Positions 1-8,213 of a stretch of 64,000 bases of DNA are shown here, one piece after another. The DNA lies in NCBI RefSeq assembly GCF_000143985.1, contig NC_014364.1, positions 868,001-932,000 on the forward strand, in the 5' to 3' direction. This DNA comes from Sediminispirochaeta smaragdinae DSM 11293. Its GTDB lineage: Bacteria; Spirochaetota; Spirochaetia; DSM-16054; Sediminispirochaetaceae. The position numbers and the translations under genes were made by a program. The notes under the pieces were generated by a model, which was given only the letters and a program-made list of their open reading frames with translations, was not told the DNA's origin and did not search any database. Position 1 is the first letter of the stretch. The number at the start of each line of letters is the position of its first letter.

Positions 1-620
1 CCCATGTCAGGCTTGTCGACCTCATCAGGTTCGAGGTCATGGACAACTTCGGGAAGTATGTTTCAGAATCACCTTTTCATATGGGGGAATATTGTCCCTA
101 TTTCCGCAAGAATCCGGACATGATCAAGGAATATCAGGTGGATGACAGATGGTGGCTGAGGCATGAAAAATACACCGATGTCTACTACCACAAACTTGTC
201 GGGATGCTGGAATCGGGCGAAGACATCGAGGTTGCGAAGACCTTTGAATATGCGCCGGAGATCATTCATGCCTATGTGACGGGCAAACCCTTCAGGGCAA
301 ATCTCAACGTGAAGAACACCGGCCTGATTCCGAACCTGCCGGCCGATTCGGTTGTCGAAGTTGCCTGTTACACCGACAGCGAGGGGATCCATCCCTGTTA
401 CGTGGGTGAAATACCTCAACAGCTTGCGGCATTGAATATAACCAACATCAACATGCACAAACTCATGGCCATGGCAGGGAACGAAAAAAAGCTATCCATG
501 ATATACGATGCTGTGAAGATGGATCCGCTAACAGCCGCTATGTGCACATTGGGCCAGATCAACGACATGGTTGCAGAGCTCATTGAAGCCAACAAAGAGT
601 ACTTGAAAGACTTTACCTGA
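1..620 (+). CDS. GH4 family alpha-galactosidase/alpha-glucosidase, C-terminal part (5' truncated by window edge)
   Basis: The frame is open from base 3, so only the last roughly 205 residues are in view. The visible part matches MelA-type glycoside hydrolase family 4 enzymes: a DLIRFEVM stretch followed by SESPFHMGEYCPYFRK, and near the end NLPADSVVEVACY and QQLAALNITNIN, both typical of the C-terminal half of this family. GH4 enzymes act in the cytoplasm on alpha- (or beta-) glycosides by an NAD- and Mn-dependent redox mechanism; the NAD-binding and metal residues lie upstream of the window and cannot be checked. It converges on the Ugp-like transporter genes. The exact substrate (galactoside, glucoside or galacturonide) cannot be settled from this end. 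Confidence 0.88.
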   Translation, partial: HVRLVDLIRFEVMDNFGKYVSESPFHMGEYCPYFRKNPDMIKEYQVDDRWWLRHEKYTDVYYHKLVGMLESGEDIEVAKTFEYAPEIIHAYVTGKPFRANLNVKNTGLIPNLPADSVVEVACYTDSEGIHPCYVGEIPQQLAALNITNINMHKLMAMAGNEKKLSMIYDAVKMDPLTAAMCTLGQINDMVAELIEANKEYLKDFT

Positions 621-636
621 TTTCGTTTTGCCTGTT

Positions 637-672
637 GTCGCCGTCGACGTCACTCAAGACGTCCGCGGCGAC
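637..672 (+). terminator. Hairpin after the GH4 gene
   Basis: Arms at 637-651 and 658-672 pair over 15 positions with two central mismatches and a 6-nt loop. It starts 17 nt after the GH4 stop codon. There is no T-tract, so it may be a weak or Rho-aided terminator or an mRNA 3' protection element. Confidence 0.5.
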
Positions 673-823
673 GATCTAAGGTGTGTGGGAGTAACGATCA
701 GCCATCGCGTCGGACATGTGACCTATTGCTCGTTGAAAGACCGAATTATCAAAATACCGCCACGAGTGGAAAGTAATTAGTTTCGTGTATCTATTTGCCA
801 GAAAACGAAACATGCCTTCATGT

Positions 824-845
824 ACCACCAGGATTCCGAACACTA
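824..845. repeat. Truncated copy of the 149-bp TA-flanked repeat (one terminal inverted repeat)
   Basis: ACCACCAGGATTCCGAACAC followed by TA matches the terminus of the full copies at 12301, 28257 and 61818. Sequence inward (about 770-823) shows only weak similarity and no opposite end is found about 149 bp away, so this copy is degraded. It lies between the convergent GH4 and ugpE-like genes. Confidence 0.7.
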
Positions 846-853
846 CGTAACCG

Positions 854-1753
854 TTACTTGTTGGAACTCAGCGCATACCCCTTCATAAAAGCATGATACA
901 GCAGGGAGAAGATAATCAAGGGCGGTATCATAGCGATGATGGCTCCGGCCATAACCTCTCCCCAGGCCACTGAATCGCCGATTGAGATGATTTTATTCAT
1001 CCCCACCTGAACCACCTGATTGGCGTCGTACCGGACAATCACCCTTGGCCAGAGATATTGGTTCCAGACATAGACAAACTGAATCAACGCCAGGGCTCCG
1101 ATGGTGTTCCAGCTCATGGGAATCAGGATGTGGAAGATAAAGCCTATTGGGCCGGTTCCGTCTATTCTGGAAGAATCAACCAGGGAACGGGGAACGGAGT
1201 TGAAGTGCTGGATGAAAAGAAAGACACCTGTTGCAGAGGCGAGAAAGGGAACGATGATGGCAAGGTTTGTGTTGGACCAGCCGAAACCGTATGCAATGGG
1301 ATGAAACAGCAGTTTGACGGGGTTGAAAAACCAGGAAGCCCATTGGAGGAAGCTGGCGGCCGGCTGGTTTGCGATCAGGTTGAACAGCCCGAGGATCAGC
1401 ACCTCGGTTGGCATCATGAGCGTTACGATAATAAAAATAAAGATGATTTTCTTGCCTCTGAATTTGAAATAGACCAGGGAAAAGGCAGCAAGAAAGGAAA
1501 GAATGATCTTTCCTATCGTAACATAAAAGGAGATTACCAGGGAGTTTTTCATGTAGATCCAGAGCTTGTAATCGAGAAAGGCCCGCTTGAAATTGTGAAG
1601 AAAGCTTGTCCCTATCCCCATCGAGGGAGAGAGAACCTGCTCGGTATTTTGAGTCGATTTTATGAGCGCGAATACGATGGGAAAGCAGACGAGAATAACC
1701 GCTGCAATGAGAACGAGGTGAACCCATACGGGATCTTTTTTTCTTTTGTTCAT
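854..1753 (-). CDS. ugpE: Ugp-type ABC transporter permease (UgpE-like)
   Basis: Second inner-membrane subunit of a sugar/glycerol-3-phosphate type importer, 299 residues, about six transmembrane segments. The EAA loop that contacts the ATPase is visible as SSRIDGTGPIGFIFHILIP, followed by FVYVWNQYLWP, which closely resembles the same stretch of E. coli UgpE. Compared with that protein it has an extra 20-odd residues in the loop around positions 125-150. It is 4 nt downstream of the ugpA-like gene and last in the operon. No UgpC-type ATPase is encoded nearby, so a shared ATPase from elsewhere is likely. Substrate assignment rests on family resemblance only. Confidence 0.88.
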   Translation of the reverse strand: MNKRKKDPVWVHLVLIAAVILVCFPIVFALIKSTQNTEQVLSPSMGIGTSFLHNFKRAFLDYKLWIYMKNSLVISFYVTIGKIILSFLAAFSLVYFKFRGKKIIFIFIIVTLMMPTEVLILGLFNLIANQPAASFLQWASWFFNPVKLLFHPIAYGFGWSNTNLAIIVPFLASATGVFLFIQHFNSVPRSLVDSSRIDGTGPIGFIFHILIPMSWNTIGALALIQFVYVWNQYLWPRVIVRYDANQVVQVGMNKIISIGDSVAWGEVMAGAIIAMIPPLIIFSLLYHAFMKGYALSSNK

Positions 1754-1757
1754 ATCC

Positions 1758-2705
1758 TTACCCCTGATAGTGGATGCCTTTGCCCATGGATGAGAACTGA
1801 AAATAGGCGACGATCCCCACCATGATGGTCAGGATGACGCTTTCCGCTGCCGCAAAGCCCATATTGCTGCTTCCTCCAAAGCCATCCTGAAACACCTTGT
1901 ACATGAGGGTTGTGGTGATCCCCGTTTTGTCCAGTACGTTCGGAGGGCCGACAGGGCCTCCGCTTGTGAGGATGTCGATAAGCCCGAAGGTCTCAAAAAA
2001 GGCGTAGCTGATATTGGTGAAGACCAGAAAAAAGGTGGTGGGACTCAAGAGGGGATACAGCACATTGAAGAATTTTCTCCAGGCTCCGGCACCGTCGATA
2101 TCGGCCGCTTCCAGGGGTTCTGTGGGGATGTTCTGCAGAGCGGCCAGGTAGAAAACGATGTTATACCCAAGATACTTCCAGACAGCGGCAAAGACTACGA
2201 GCGTGAGCGCAAGCAGCGGGGAGTCGAGCCAGCGAGGTTTTACCGAAAAGAGGAAATCGAGCAGGGTGTTCATGATACCGACCTCAGGATTGAAAATGAA
2301 GAGGAAGATGGTCCCTGCAACGGCTGGAGAGAGCGCGAAGGGCCAGATGAGCAGCATTCTGTACACGGTCCCGCCCTTTATCTTTTTGTTTGCCTGGATG
2401 GCTAGGAAAATGGAAGCGGAAATCCCTATGAAGACAATGAGGAGGCTGATCAGCAAGGTTTGGATCAGGCTTTGGAGAAAGGCCGGTGCCAGGGGGCCGG
2501 TAAAGAGATTTCGGTAATTTTCCAGGCCGATGAATGTATGGGTCCCAAGGAAAAGGTTATTGCGGAAAAAACTCATAACCAGCGAATGCCACGCTGGAAA
2601 GTAGAGAAAAACAGTGAGGATCAAAATGGTGGGCAGGAGGAAAAGGGCCGCCTTCCATGTCCCCTTGAAGACGGCATTTTCCCCTTGATCAAAGATATTC
2701 ATCAA
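1758..2705 (-). CDS. ugpA: Ugp-type ABC transporter permease (UgpA-like)
   Basis: First permease subunit, 315 residues, about six membrane segments. The stretch LEAADIDGAGAWRKFFNV is the EAA loop, and NISYAFFETFGLIDILTSGG and the terminal HYQG closely match E. coli UgpA. AAGGAG lies 6 nt before the ATG at 2705, with a second in-frame ATG immediately after it. The gene sits between the binding protein (89-nt gap) and the second permease (4-nt gap), so all three should be one transcript. It would pair with the UgpE-like subunit to form the channel for glycerol-3-phosphate, glycerophosphodiesters or a related small ligand. Confidence 0.9.
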   Translation of the reverse strand: MMNIFDQGENAVFKGTWKAALFLLPTILILTVFLYFPAWHSLVMSFFRNNLFLGTHTFIGLENYRNLFTGPLAPAFLQSLIQTLLISLLIVFIGISASIFLAIQANKKIKGGTVYRMLLIWPFALSPAVAGTIFLFIFNPEVGIMNTLLDFLFSVKPRWLDSPLLALTLVVFAAVWKYLGYNIVFYLAALQNIPTEPLEAADIDGAGAWRKFFNVLYPLLSPTTFFLVFTNISYAFFETFGLIDILTSGGPVGPPNVLDKTGITTTLMYKVFQDGFGGSSNMGFAAAESVILTIMVGIVAYFQFSSMGKGIHYQG

Positions 2706-2794
2706 AGGCTCCTTGGTACAAAAACAGGCCGACAGAAGCCGGCCGTACGACTGCTTCTATCAGCCTTATATGAAAAGCTAAAGAAAGCGTGTTA

Positions 2795-4120
2795 CTAAAA
2801 GTTTGCGTTATATTCCTTTAGCTTGGTATCGGAAAGAATTTTCGCTTCATCGAGAGCACTCTTTACGTCGGCTCCCTGGAGGATCTTCTGGAGAGACGTT
2901 TCGATGATTGTTCGGTTATCGGTTAACGTCCCTGCAAGAGCACCGGCGCTTGCCTTGTTGCTTTTCGTCTGCAAAAGCTGATTGAAGGCCACGATCTGAT
3001 TTGCATCGCTGTCGAACCACCCCTCCTGTTTGAGTGCTTCCACAGAAGAGTTGCGTACAGGATAGTAACCGGTAAGCTTGTGCCAGCTGACCATATTCTC
3101 GGTGTTGGTCATGAAAAGTACGAAATCCCGTGCAGCGGTCAACTCGTCCTCCGGATGGTTCTTGGTGACCCAGACACTGGCCCCCCCGATGACGGTGCCG
3201 TTTCTCGTTGCACCGTCTGGTATGGGGATAAAACCGACGCCGAGCTTGAATTTCCCTTCGACCGCCTTTGAGATATTTCCGAGGTCGGCGGTGGAGGTGA
3301 TGTGAATCATCGCTTTTCCTTCCTCGAAGATGGCGTCGCTTCCGTTCCAGTCTTCAAACTTTCCTGAATAGGTGTAGAGATCATTTTTTGCAAGTTCCGC
3401 CATGAAATTGCCGATTTTCATACCTGCGGGGCTGTTGAGGTTTGTCTCGGTCGCTCGTGCGTCCCTGCCGTTGCCGTTATTCACCAGCATCGCATTCTGT
3501 TCCGACATCCACTGTTCGAAGTACCAGCCGTGGAGACACATGGAGAACTTCGCCCCCTCGACGCCTTTTGCCTTTGCCGTTTCAAGAAGTTTGATCACGT
3601 CGCTGAAGGTTGCGGGAACATAGTCGGCAGGGTAGCCTGCTTCCACAATCTTATCTTTATTAATATAGAGGACGGGAGACGAGCTGTTAAAGGGAATCGA
3701 ATTGACCGTATCATTGATGGTGTAATAGTTAAGCACCGGTTTGATATAGTCGGAGGTATCAAAGGAGCCGATCTCTCCGACGGGCATAAAGATACCGGAA
3801 TCGTAGGCAAGCTGGCTTCCTACCTCGAAGACCTGCACCAGATGGGGGGCTGATCCCTGCTTATCGGCAAGAATGGCTGCCTGCAGGGTATCCCGATAGC
3901 TTCCCTTTGCCTCAACCACCACCTTGTAGCCTGGATGGCCGGCGTTGAACTCATCGGCACGATCCTCTATCCACTGGGATCTTGCCGCATCTCCGAATGC
4001 ATGCCAAAAATAGATCTCTTTGACCGGTTTTTCTGTTTGCGATGTTTCCTGGTTGCCTCCGGCACATACCATACCGACGGATAGGACGGCAAGGGCGAAC
4101 AGGGACAGAACTCTTTTCAT
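2795..4120 (-). CDS. ugpB: Ugp-type solute-binding lipoprotein (UgpB-like)
   Basis: Extracytoplasmic binding protein of 441 residues. A short signal peptide ends at Cys19 (GMVC), a relaxed lipobox common in spirochaetes. IYFWHAFGD near the N terminus, APHLVQVFEVGSQ, FNSSSPVLYINKD, VIGGASVWV and SWHKLTGYYPV line up with E. coli UgpB through its length. GGAGG lies just before the start. It captures ligand, probably sn-glycerol-3-phosphate or a glycerophosphodiester, for the two permeases downstream. Control is LacI-type rather than PhoB-type here: a LacI-family gene lies upstream on the same strand and a palindrome sits 25 nt before the start codon. Confidence 0.9.
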   Translation of the reverse strand: MKRVLSLFALAVLSVGMVCAGGNQETSQTEKPVKEIYFWHAFGDAARSQWIEDRADEFNAGHPGYKVVVEAKGSYRDTLQAAILADKQGSAPHLVQVFEVGSQLAYDSGIFMPVGEIGSFDTSDYIKPVLNYYTINDTVNSIPFNSSSPVLYINKDKIVEAGYPADYVPATFSDVIKLLETAKAKGVEGAKFSMCLHGWYFEQWMSEQNAMLVNNGNGRDARATETNLNSPAGMKIGNFMAELAKNDLYTYSGKFEDWNGSDAIFEEGKAMIHITSTADLGNISKAVEGKFKLGVGFIPIPDGATRNGTVIGGASVWVTKNHPEDELTAARDFVLFMTNTENMVSWHKLTGYYPVRNSSVEALKQEGWFDSDANQIVAFNQLLQTKSNKASAGALAGTLTDNRTIIETSLQKILQGADVKSALDEAKILSDTKLKEYNANF

Positions 4121-4451
4121 GGTTTCCTCCGTTTCATTCGTATGGAACGCTGATAACGTTCAAGCTATTTCCACATACCCATGTTTGCCTTCCGTCATGG
4201 CTTTGTTCCTTTCTTGTTAGTTAGGTGCAATGATCAACGAAAAAAAGCTTCCTGATTTGTACGGTTCGGCCAATAACCTTTGAAACTTCTTTCGGCATCC
4301 ACTACAACGCCATGAAGTACAGGATAGACGTTATTAAGGAGCTTTTGGAGATCGAAAAATTTTCTCTCCCGGAGCTTACCAAACTGCAGTTTTCTTTGAT
4401 GGCAATGGAATGGCATTGACATTTTCCGAAACGTTTGATCCCTTGTGCTTT
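4121..4451. other. 331-bp intergenic region between the UgpB-like and LacI-family genes
   Basis: It contains the palindrome at 4145-4161 and the leader of the ugp-like operon on the minus strand. On the plus strand, 4234-4419 is open for 61 codons and ends ...LTKLQFSLMAMEWH, without an ATG near its start or a ribosome-binding site. It may be a decayed gene fragment; I do not recognise it. No clear terminator is seen after the LacI-family gene. Confidence 0.5.
4145..4161. promoter_or_regulatory. Candidate operator upstream of the UgpB-like gene
   Basis: GAACG-CTGATAA-CGTTC, an inverted repeat with CG in each half as seen in many LacI-family operators, 25-41 nt before the ATG at 4120. Its position fits repression by the LacI-type protein encoded upstream. 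Assignment is inferred from pattern and position only. Confidence 0.4.
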
Positions 4452-5465
4452 TTATGAGCTTTCCCGTATCATTAGTCGTCCTGCGATGAGGATTTTTTCG
4501 GGGGGGGGTGGTACCAATCCCCTTTGGTAGTCGATAAGGTGATGGAATGCCCGTTCCGCAATGCTTTTACGTGAAACGCGTACCGTTGTCAGGGATGGAG
4601 AGAGCTCTTTACTTGCCGGAAGGTCGTCGAAGCCTACGAGGGCAATATCATCGGGAATTGTCAACCCAATGTCCCGGCAGGCATTCATGCAGTTGTAGGC
4701 AAGGATATCATTGGCGCACAAAAAGGCGCTCGCATGCCCGCGGTGTTTTTTGAAATAATCGGTGAGGGCCTGTTTTCCTGTTTCTCTATTGGTAGCGATT
4801 CGTACAACCATATCGTCGCTGTATGCAAGCCCGAAGAGGCGGAGGGCCGCTCTGTATGCATCTTCCCTTGCCTGGAAATTGGGACTCAGCCTATCGGCCT
4901 GGATAAAGCCGATTCGGCTATGCCCCTTATCCACAAGGTGGGATACAATTTGATAGATACTTTCGGCATTGTCGATATCGACAAAGGTCGCATTGATTCC
5001 ATAGTAGCACACATCAATAAAGATCCCGTGCGGATCGATTTCGTGAAGAAGGCGAACATCTTCCCGGTAAAGCCCTGCACCGAGAAAAATCGTTCCCACA
5101 CCGTTTTTTTCGGTTTCGCGACGGCCGATGGCCTTGATGTTCTCCAGCATAAAGGTCTGAATGTCCACGGTCATTCCGTGCGCCGCGGCCACAGTTGTAA
5201 TGCCTTCAAGGTATTCGGCGATAAAGATGCGGTAGGTATCGTCCCAGGAGTCAGAGGACTTTAAGATCTGCACAAATCGGAGCGTTCTGCCGTCGAGGTC
5301 GGGTTCCTGTTGCTTTTGATAACCCAACTCCTGAGCAATGCGCCGGATTTCTTCGGCTTTGCTTTTGCTGACTCCCTTTTTTTTGTTGAGCGCCATAGAA
5401 ACGGTGGCTATGGAAACTCCGGCTTGTCGTGCAATGTCGTCTAATGTTGCTGCCATGGTGCTCAT
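4452..5465 (-). CDS. LacI-family transcriptional regulator
   Basis: Full-length LacI-type repressor, 337 residues. Residues 6-60 form the helix-turn-helix and hinge (TLDDIARQAGVSIATVSMALN), followed by a periplasmic-binding-protein-like effector domain with FLCANDILAYNC and ALVGFDDLPASKELSPSLTTVR, both signatures of the family. Genes of this type usually control neighbouring carbohydrate uptake, so the likely targets are the UgpB-A-E-like operon downstream on the same strand, itself, and perhaps the divergent BMP operon. Candidate operators are the palindromes at 4145-4161 and 5492-5509. The effector is unknown. Confidence 0.92.
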   Translation of the reverse strand: MSTMAATLDDIARQAGVSIATVSMALNKKKGVSKSKAEEIRRIAQELGYQKQQEPDLDGRTLRFVQILKSSDSWDDTYRIFIAEYLEGITTVAAAHGMTVDIQTFMLENIKAIGRRETEKNGVGTIFLGAGLYREDVRLLHEIDPHGIFIDVCYYGINATFVDIDNAESIYQIVSHLVDKGHSRIGFIQADRLSPNFQAREDAYRAALRLFGLAYSDDMVVRIATNRETGKQALTDYFKKHRGHASAFLCANDILAYNCMNACRDIGLTIPDDIALVGFDDLPASKELSPSLTTVRVSRKSIAERAFHHLIDYQRGLVPPPPEKILIAGRLMIRESS

Positions 5466-5491
5466 TATATATCGATTTGTCTCTGCAAGAC

Positions 5492-5509
5492 AACTTAAAC
5501 TTTTAAGTT
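5492..5509. promoter_or_regulatory. Palindrome in the lacI-bmp divergent intergenic region
   Basis: AACTTAAA-CT-TTTAAGTT: 8-bp perfect arms separated by 2 bp, 27 bp upstream of the LacI-family start codon and 18 bp before the -35 box of the BMP gene. It could serve autoregulation of the LacI-family gene or control of the BMP promoter. It lacks the central CG common in LacI-family operators, so another regulator is possible. Confidence 0.4.
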
Positions 5510-5527
5510 ATTCTGCTTAAAAAATAA

Positions 5528-5556
5528 TTGACATATGATTAAATTAGCCTTAATCT
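5528..5556 (+). promoter_or_regulatory. Sigma-70-type promoter of the BMP operon
   Basis: TTGACA (5528-5533), 17-bp spacer, TAATCT (5551-5556), with start of transcription expected near 5563. GGAGG at 5568-5572 lies 6 nt before the ATG at 5579, which leaves a very short leader. The -35 is consensus. Confidence 0.65.
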
Positions 5557-5578
5557 GAAGGCATCTTGGAGGTACCAC

Positions 5579-6673
5579 ATGAAAAAGCGATGTCTCAGCA
5601 TGCTCATCCTTACGGTAATGGTTGCGTGTTTCGGATGGGCTGGAGGACAAAACGAGGGCCCTGTCGATACTGATACCCTTCGGGTTATTCTTATCATTCC
5701 AGGTAACCTGGGGGATAAGTCGTTCTTTGATTCTGCGAACAGGGGATTGGACTTGGTTGCCGAGGAATTCGGCGCCGAAACCAAGGTCATTGAGGCCGGG
5801 GTGGATTCCACCAAATGGGAGCCGGCCTTGTATGACGCCATCGACGGAGATTGGGACATTATTATCACCGGAAGTTCGATGACCGAGCTTCTCAATCAGG
5901 TGGCGCCCCAGTACCCCGACCAAAAGTTCATCAACTTCGATACATCGATTGTCGAAACTCCGGATAATGTCTATTCGATGTTCTATGCCACTAACGACAT
6001 CGGCTTTCTTGCCGGAACGGTGGCGGCTCTGATCAGCACTGCCGATCTGCCCCTTTCCAAAGACGAGGCGACGATTGGTTTTCTGGGGGGAATGGATATT
6101 CCGGGAATCAACGATTTCCTGGTCGGCTATATCGAAGGTGCTTTAAACATCAATCCCGATATCGAGATCCTTATTTCCTATGCAGGTGACTTTAACGATC
6201 CTGCAAAGGGAAAGGAACTCTCACTTGTTCAGTACAATGCCGGAGCCGATGTTATCTACAATGTCGCAGGCGGTACAGGCCTGGGCTTGATGGATGCAGC
6301 AAAGACGGCAAACGGCTATGCGATCGGCGTCGACTCCGATCAGGCCATGCTGTTCAGGGAGAGCGATCCCGAAAAGGCGTCCCACATTGTTACCTCGACG
6401 ATCAAGCGAATCGATCAGTCCGTACTTCGGGCCGTCTCTCTTGCCCAGTCCGGGGAGCTCCCATTCGGTACCCATGAGGTTCTCGGTGTCAAAGAGGGGG
6501 GCGTCGGTCTTGCAAAGAATGAGTTTTACGATGCTGTAATGAGCGATGAGCTGAAGGCCAGGGTCGAAGCGGTTACCCAGGAGCTGATCGAGGGGGAGAT
6601 TGTAGTTTCTTCCGCCTTCGGCATGGAATCAGAACAGATCAACGCCCTCAGGGAGCGTGTTTCACGGAGATAG
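5579..6673 (+). CDS. BMP-family nucleoside-type substrate-binding lipoprotein
   Basis: Binding protein of the BMP/PnrA/Med family, 364 residues, with a signal peptide ending at Cys17. Typical features are VILIIPGNLGDKSFFDSANRG at the start of the mature domain, TGSSMTELLNQVAPQYPDQKFINFD, and DVIYNVAGGTGLGLMDAAK followed by AIGVDSDQ, which lines the ligand pocket in this family. Known members bind purine nucleosides. It is first in a run of genes for a double-domain ATPase, two permeases and a nucleoside hydrolase, which supports a role in nucleoside uptake and salvage. The start has a strong ribosome-binding site and a good promoter. Confidence 0.9.
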   Translation: MKKRCLSMLILTVMVACFGWAGGQNEGPVDTDTLRVILIIPGNLGDKSFFDSANRGLDLVAEEFGAETKVIEAGVDSTKWEPALYDAIDGDWDIIITGSSMTELLNQVAPQYPDQKFINFDTSIVETPDNVYSMFYATNDIGFLAGTVAALISTADLPLSKDEATIGFLGGMDIPGINDFLVGYIEGALNINPDIEILISYAGDFNDPAKGKELSLVQYNAGADVIYNVAGGTGLGLMDAAKTANGYAIGVDSDQAMLFRESDPEKASHIVTSTIKRIDQSVLRAVSLAQSGELPFGTHEVLGVKEGGVGLAKNEFYDAVMSDELKARVEAVTQELIEGEIVVSSAFGMESEQINALRERVSRR

Positions 6674-6686
6674 CGGGCAGCGAACG

Positions 6687-8213
6687 ATGGAACCGGCACT
6701 TGTTTTAGAGGGAATCACCAAGGTTTATCCAGGGGTTGTGGCCAACCGTAACATCTCGTTTTCTCTTAACGAGGGTGAGATCCATGCGATCTGCGGAGAA
6801 AATGGTGCAGGAAAGTCCACCCTCATGAAGATTATCTTCGGCATGGAGCAGCCTTCGGAGGGCAGGATCTTCCTGAAAGGGGAGGAAGTGCACATTCGTT
6901 CCCCCCAGGATGCCATCGACCTTGGCATAGGAATGGTGCATCAACATTTCATGCTGGTTCCATCCTTTACCGTTGCGGAGAATTTGGTGCTGGGTATGGA
7001 ACCGTCCCGGTATACCAAGCTCGATAAAAGTAAAGCCATCGAGGCGACCAGGAAGGTCGCCGAACAGTTTGAACTAAAGGTTACTCCGGAAGCCCGGGTC
7101 GAGGATATCGGTGTGGGCATGATGCAGAAACTTGAAATCCTCAAGGCCCTTTACCGCGGTGCCCGCATCCTGATCCTGGATGAACCTACCGCGGTCCTTA
7201 CCCCCCAAGAGACGGATGAACTCTTTGAACAGCTGCTTTTGCTGAAAAAACGGGGCCATACCATCGTTTTTATCTCGCACAAGCTGAAGGAAGTGAAACA
7301 GATCAGCGACCGGATCACCGTGATCAGAAAGGGAGAGGTCGCCGGAAGGTTTCTGACCTCGCAGGTCGATGAGCGGGAAATCTCCGAAGCGATGATCGGA
7401 AAGCTTATGGGCGGCGGTGCACATCGGGAGCACGTTCATCCTGGTCGGCAGGCTTTGCGTGCGGATTCGCTGACCCTTCTGGATGAGAACGGCCGGCCGG
7501 TGCTTCGAAACCTCTCCTTTTCGTTACGTGAGGGGGAAATTCTTGGCGTGGCGGGTGTTGAAGGCAATGGTCAGCGTGAGCTTATCGAGCTTATTACCGG
7601 CCAGCGCAGACTCCAGGAAGGTTCTCTTTCCTATGGGGAAAAAGAGCTACGTCCCCGGAGTATCGGCCAGGTTCGCTCCCTCGGCCTTGCCTATATTCCC
7701 GAGGATCGTATGAGAAACGGATGTGCCACCGGCGGCACCATATGGGAAAATCTCATAACCAATCGTCTTTCAGACAAACGCTTTTCCCGCCGATCATGGT
7801 TGCGCAAACGGGAGATCGAAAACGACAGCAGAAGACTGGTCGGAGAATACGATATTCGCTGTTCCTCAATCTCCGACAATGTGGGGCAGCTTTCGGGGGG
7901 GAATATCCAAAAGGTGGTTGTCGCACGGGAATGTGCTTCCGATCCTTCCATCCTGGTGGCCGATCAGCCGACCCGGGGAGTGGATATCAATTCAGCCGAA
8001 CAAATCCACCGGAAAATCATTGAGATGAGCCGAAACCGGACCGCGGTGCTCCTGGTTTCCGCCGACCTGGGAGAACTCCTTGATCTCTGTACAAGCTTGA
8101 TTGTCCTTTTTAACGGAGAGATTACCGCACGCTTCGAAGATATTTCCGATCTGGATGAAAAGGAGCTTGGTTTTTATATGCTTGGGATAAAGCGGCAGGG
8201 AGGAGTGTCATGA
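6687..8213 (+). CDS. Nucleoside/simple-sugar ABC transporter ATPase with two nucleotide-binding domains
   Basis: About 508 residues. The first ATPase half has Walker A GENGAGKST (about residues 37-45) and Walker B ILILDEPTAVL; the second has the degenerate P-loop GVEGNGQRE, the signature LSGGNIQK and VADQPTRGVD. This duplicated layout is that of RbsA/YufO-type ATPases, in which the second P-loop is commonly degenerate. ATG at 6687, 13 nt after the BMP stop, is preferred; a GTG at 6657 would overlap the BMP gene and add ten non-conserved residues. It energises the two permeases that follow and overlaps the first of them by 4 nt. Confidence 0.93.
   Translation: MEPALVLEGITKVYPGVVANRNISFSLNEGEIHAICGENGAGKSTLMKIIFGMEQPSEGRIFLKGEEVHIRSPQDAIDLGIGMVHQHFMLVPSFTVAENLVLGMEPSRYTKLDKSKAIEATRKVAEQFELKVTPEARVEDIGVGMMQKLEILKALYRGARILILDEPTAVLTPQETDELFEQLLLLKKRGHTIVFISHKLKEVKQISDRITVIRKGEVAGRFLTSQVDEREISEAMIGKLMGGGAHREHVHPGRQALRADSLTLLDENGRPVLRNLSFSLREGEILGVAGVEGNGQRELIELITGQRRLQEGSLSYGEKELRPRSIGQVRSLGLAYIPEDRMRNGCATGGTIWENLITNRLSDKRFSRRSWLRKREIENDSRRLVGEYDIRCSSISDNVGQLSGGNIQKVVVARECASDPSILVADQPTRGVDINSAEQIHRKIIEMSRNRTAVLLVSADLGELLDLCTSLIVLFNGEITARFEDISDLDEKELGFYMLGIKRQGGVS

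Noticed and set aside
1058-1825. 255-codon open frame on the plus strand
   Set aside because: It lies wholly opposite the UgpE-like and end of the UgpA-like genes, is rich in Gly/Asp/Glu/Lys with no domain, and arises from the codon bias of the real genes.
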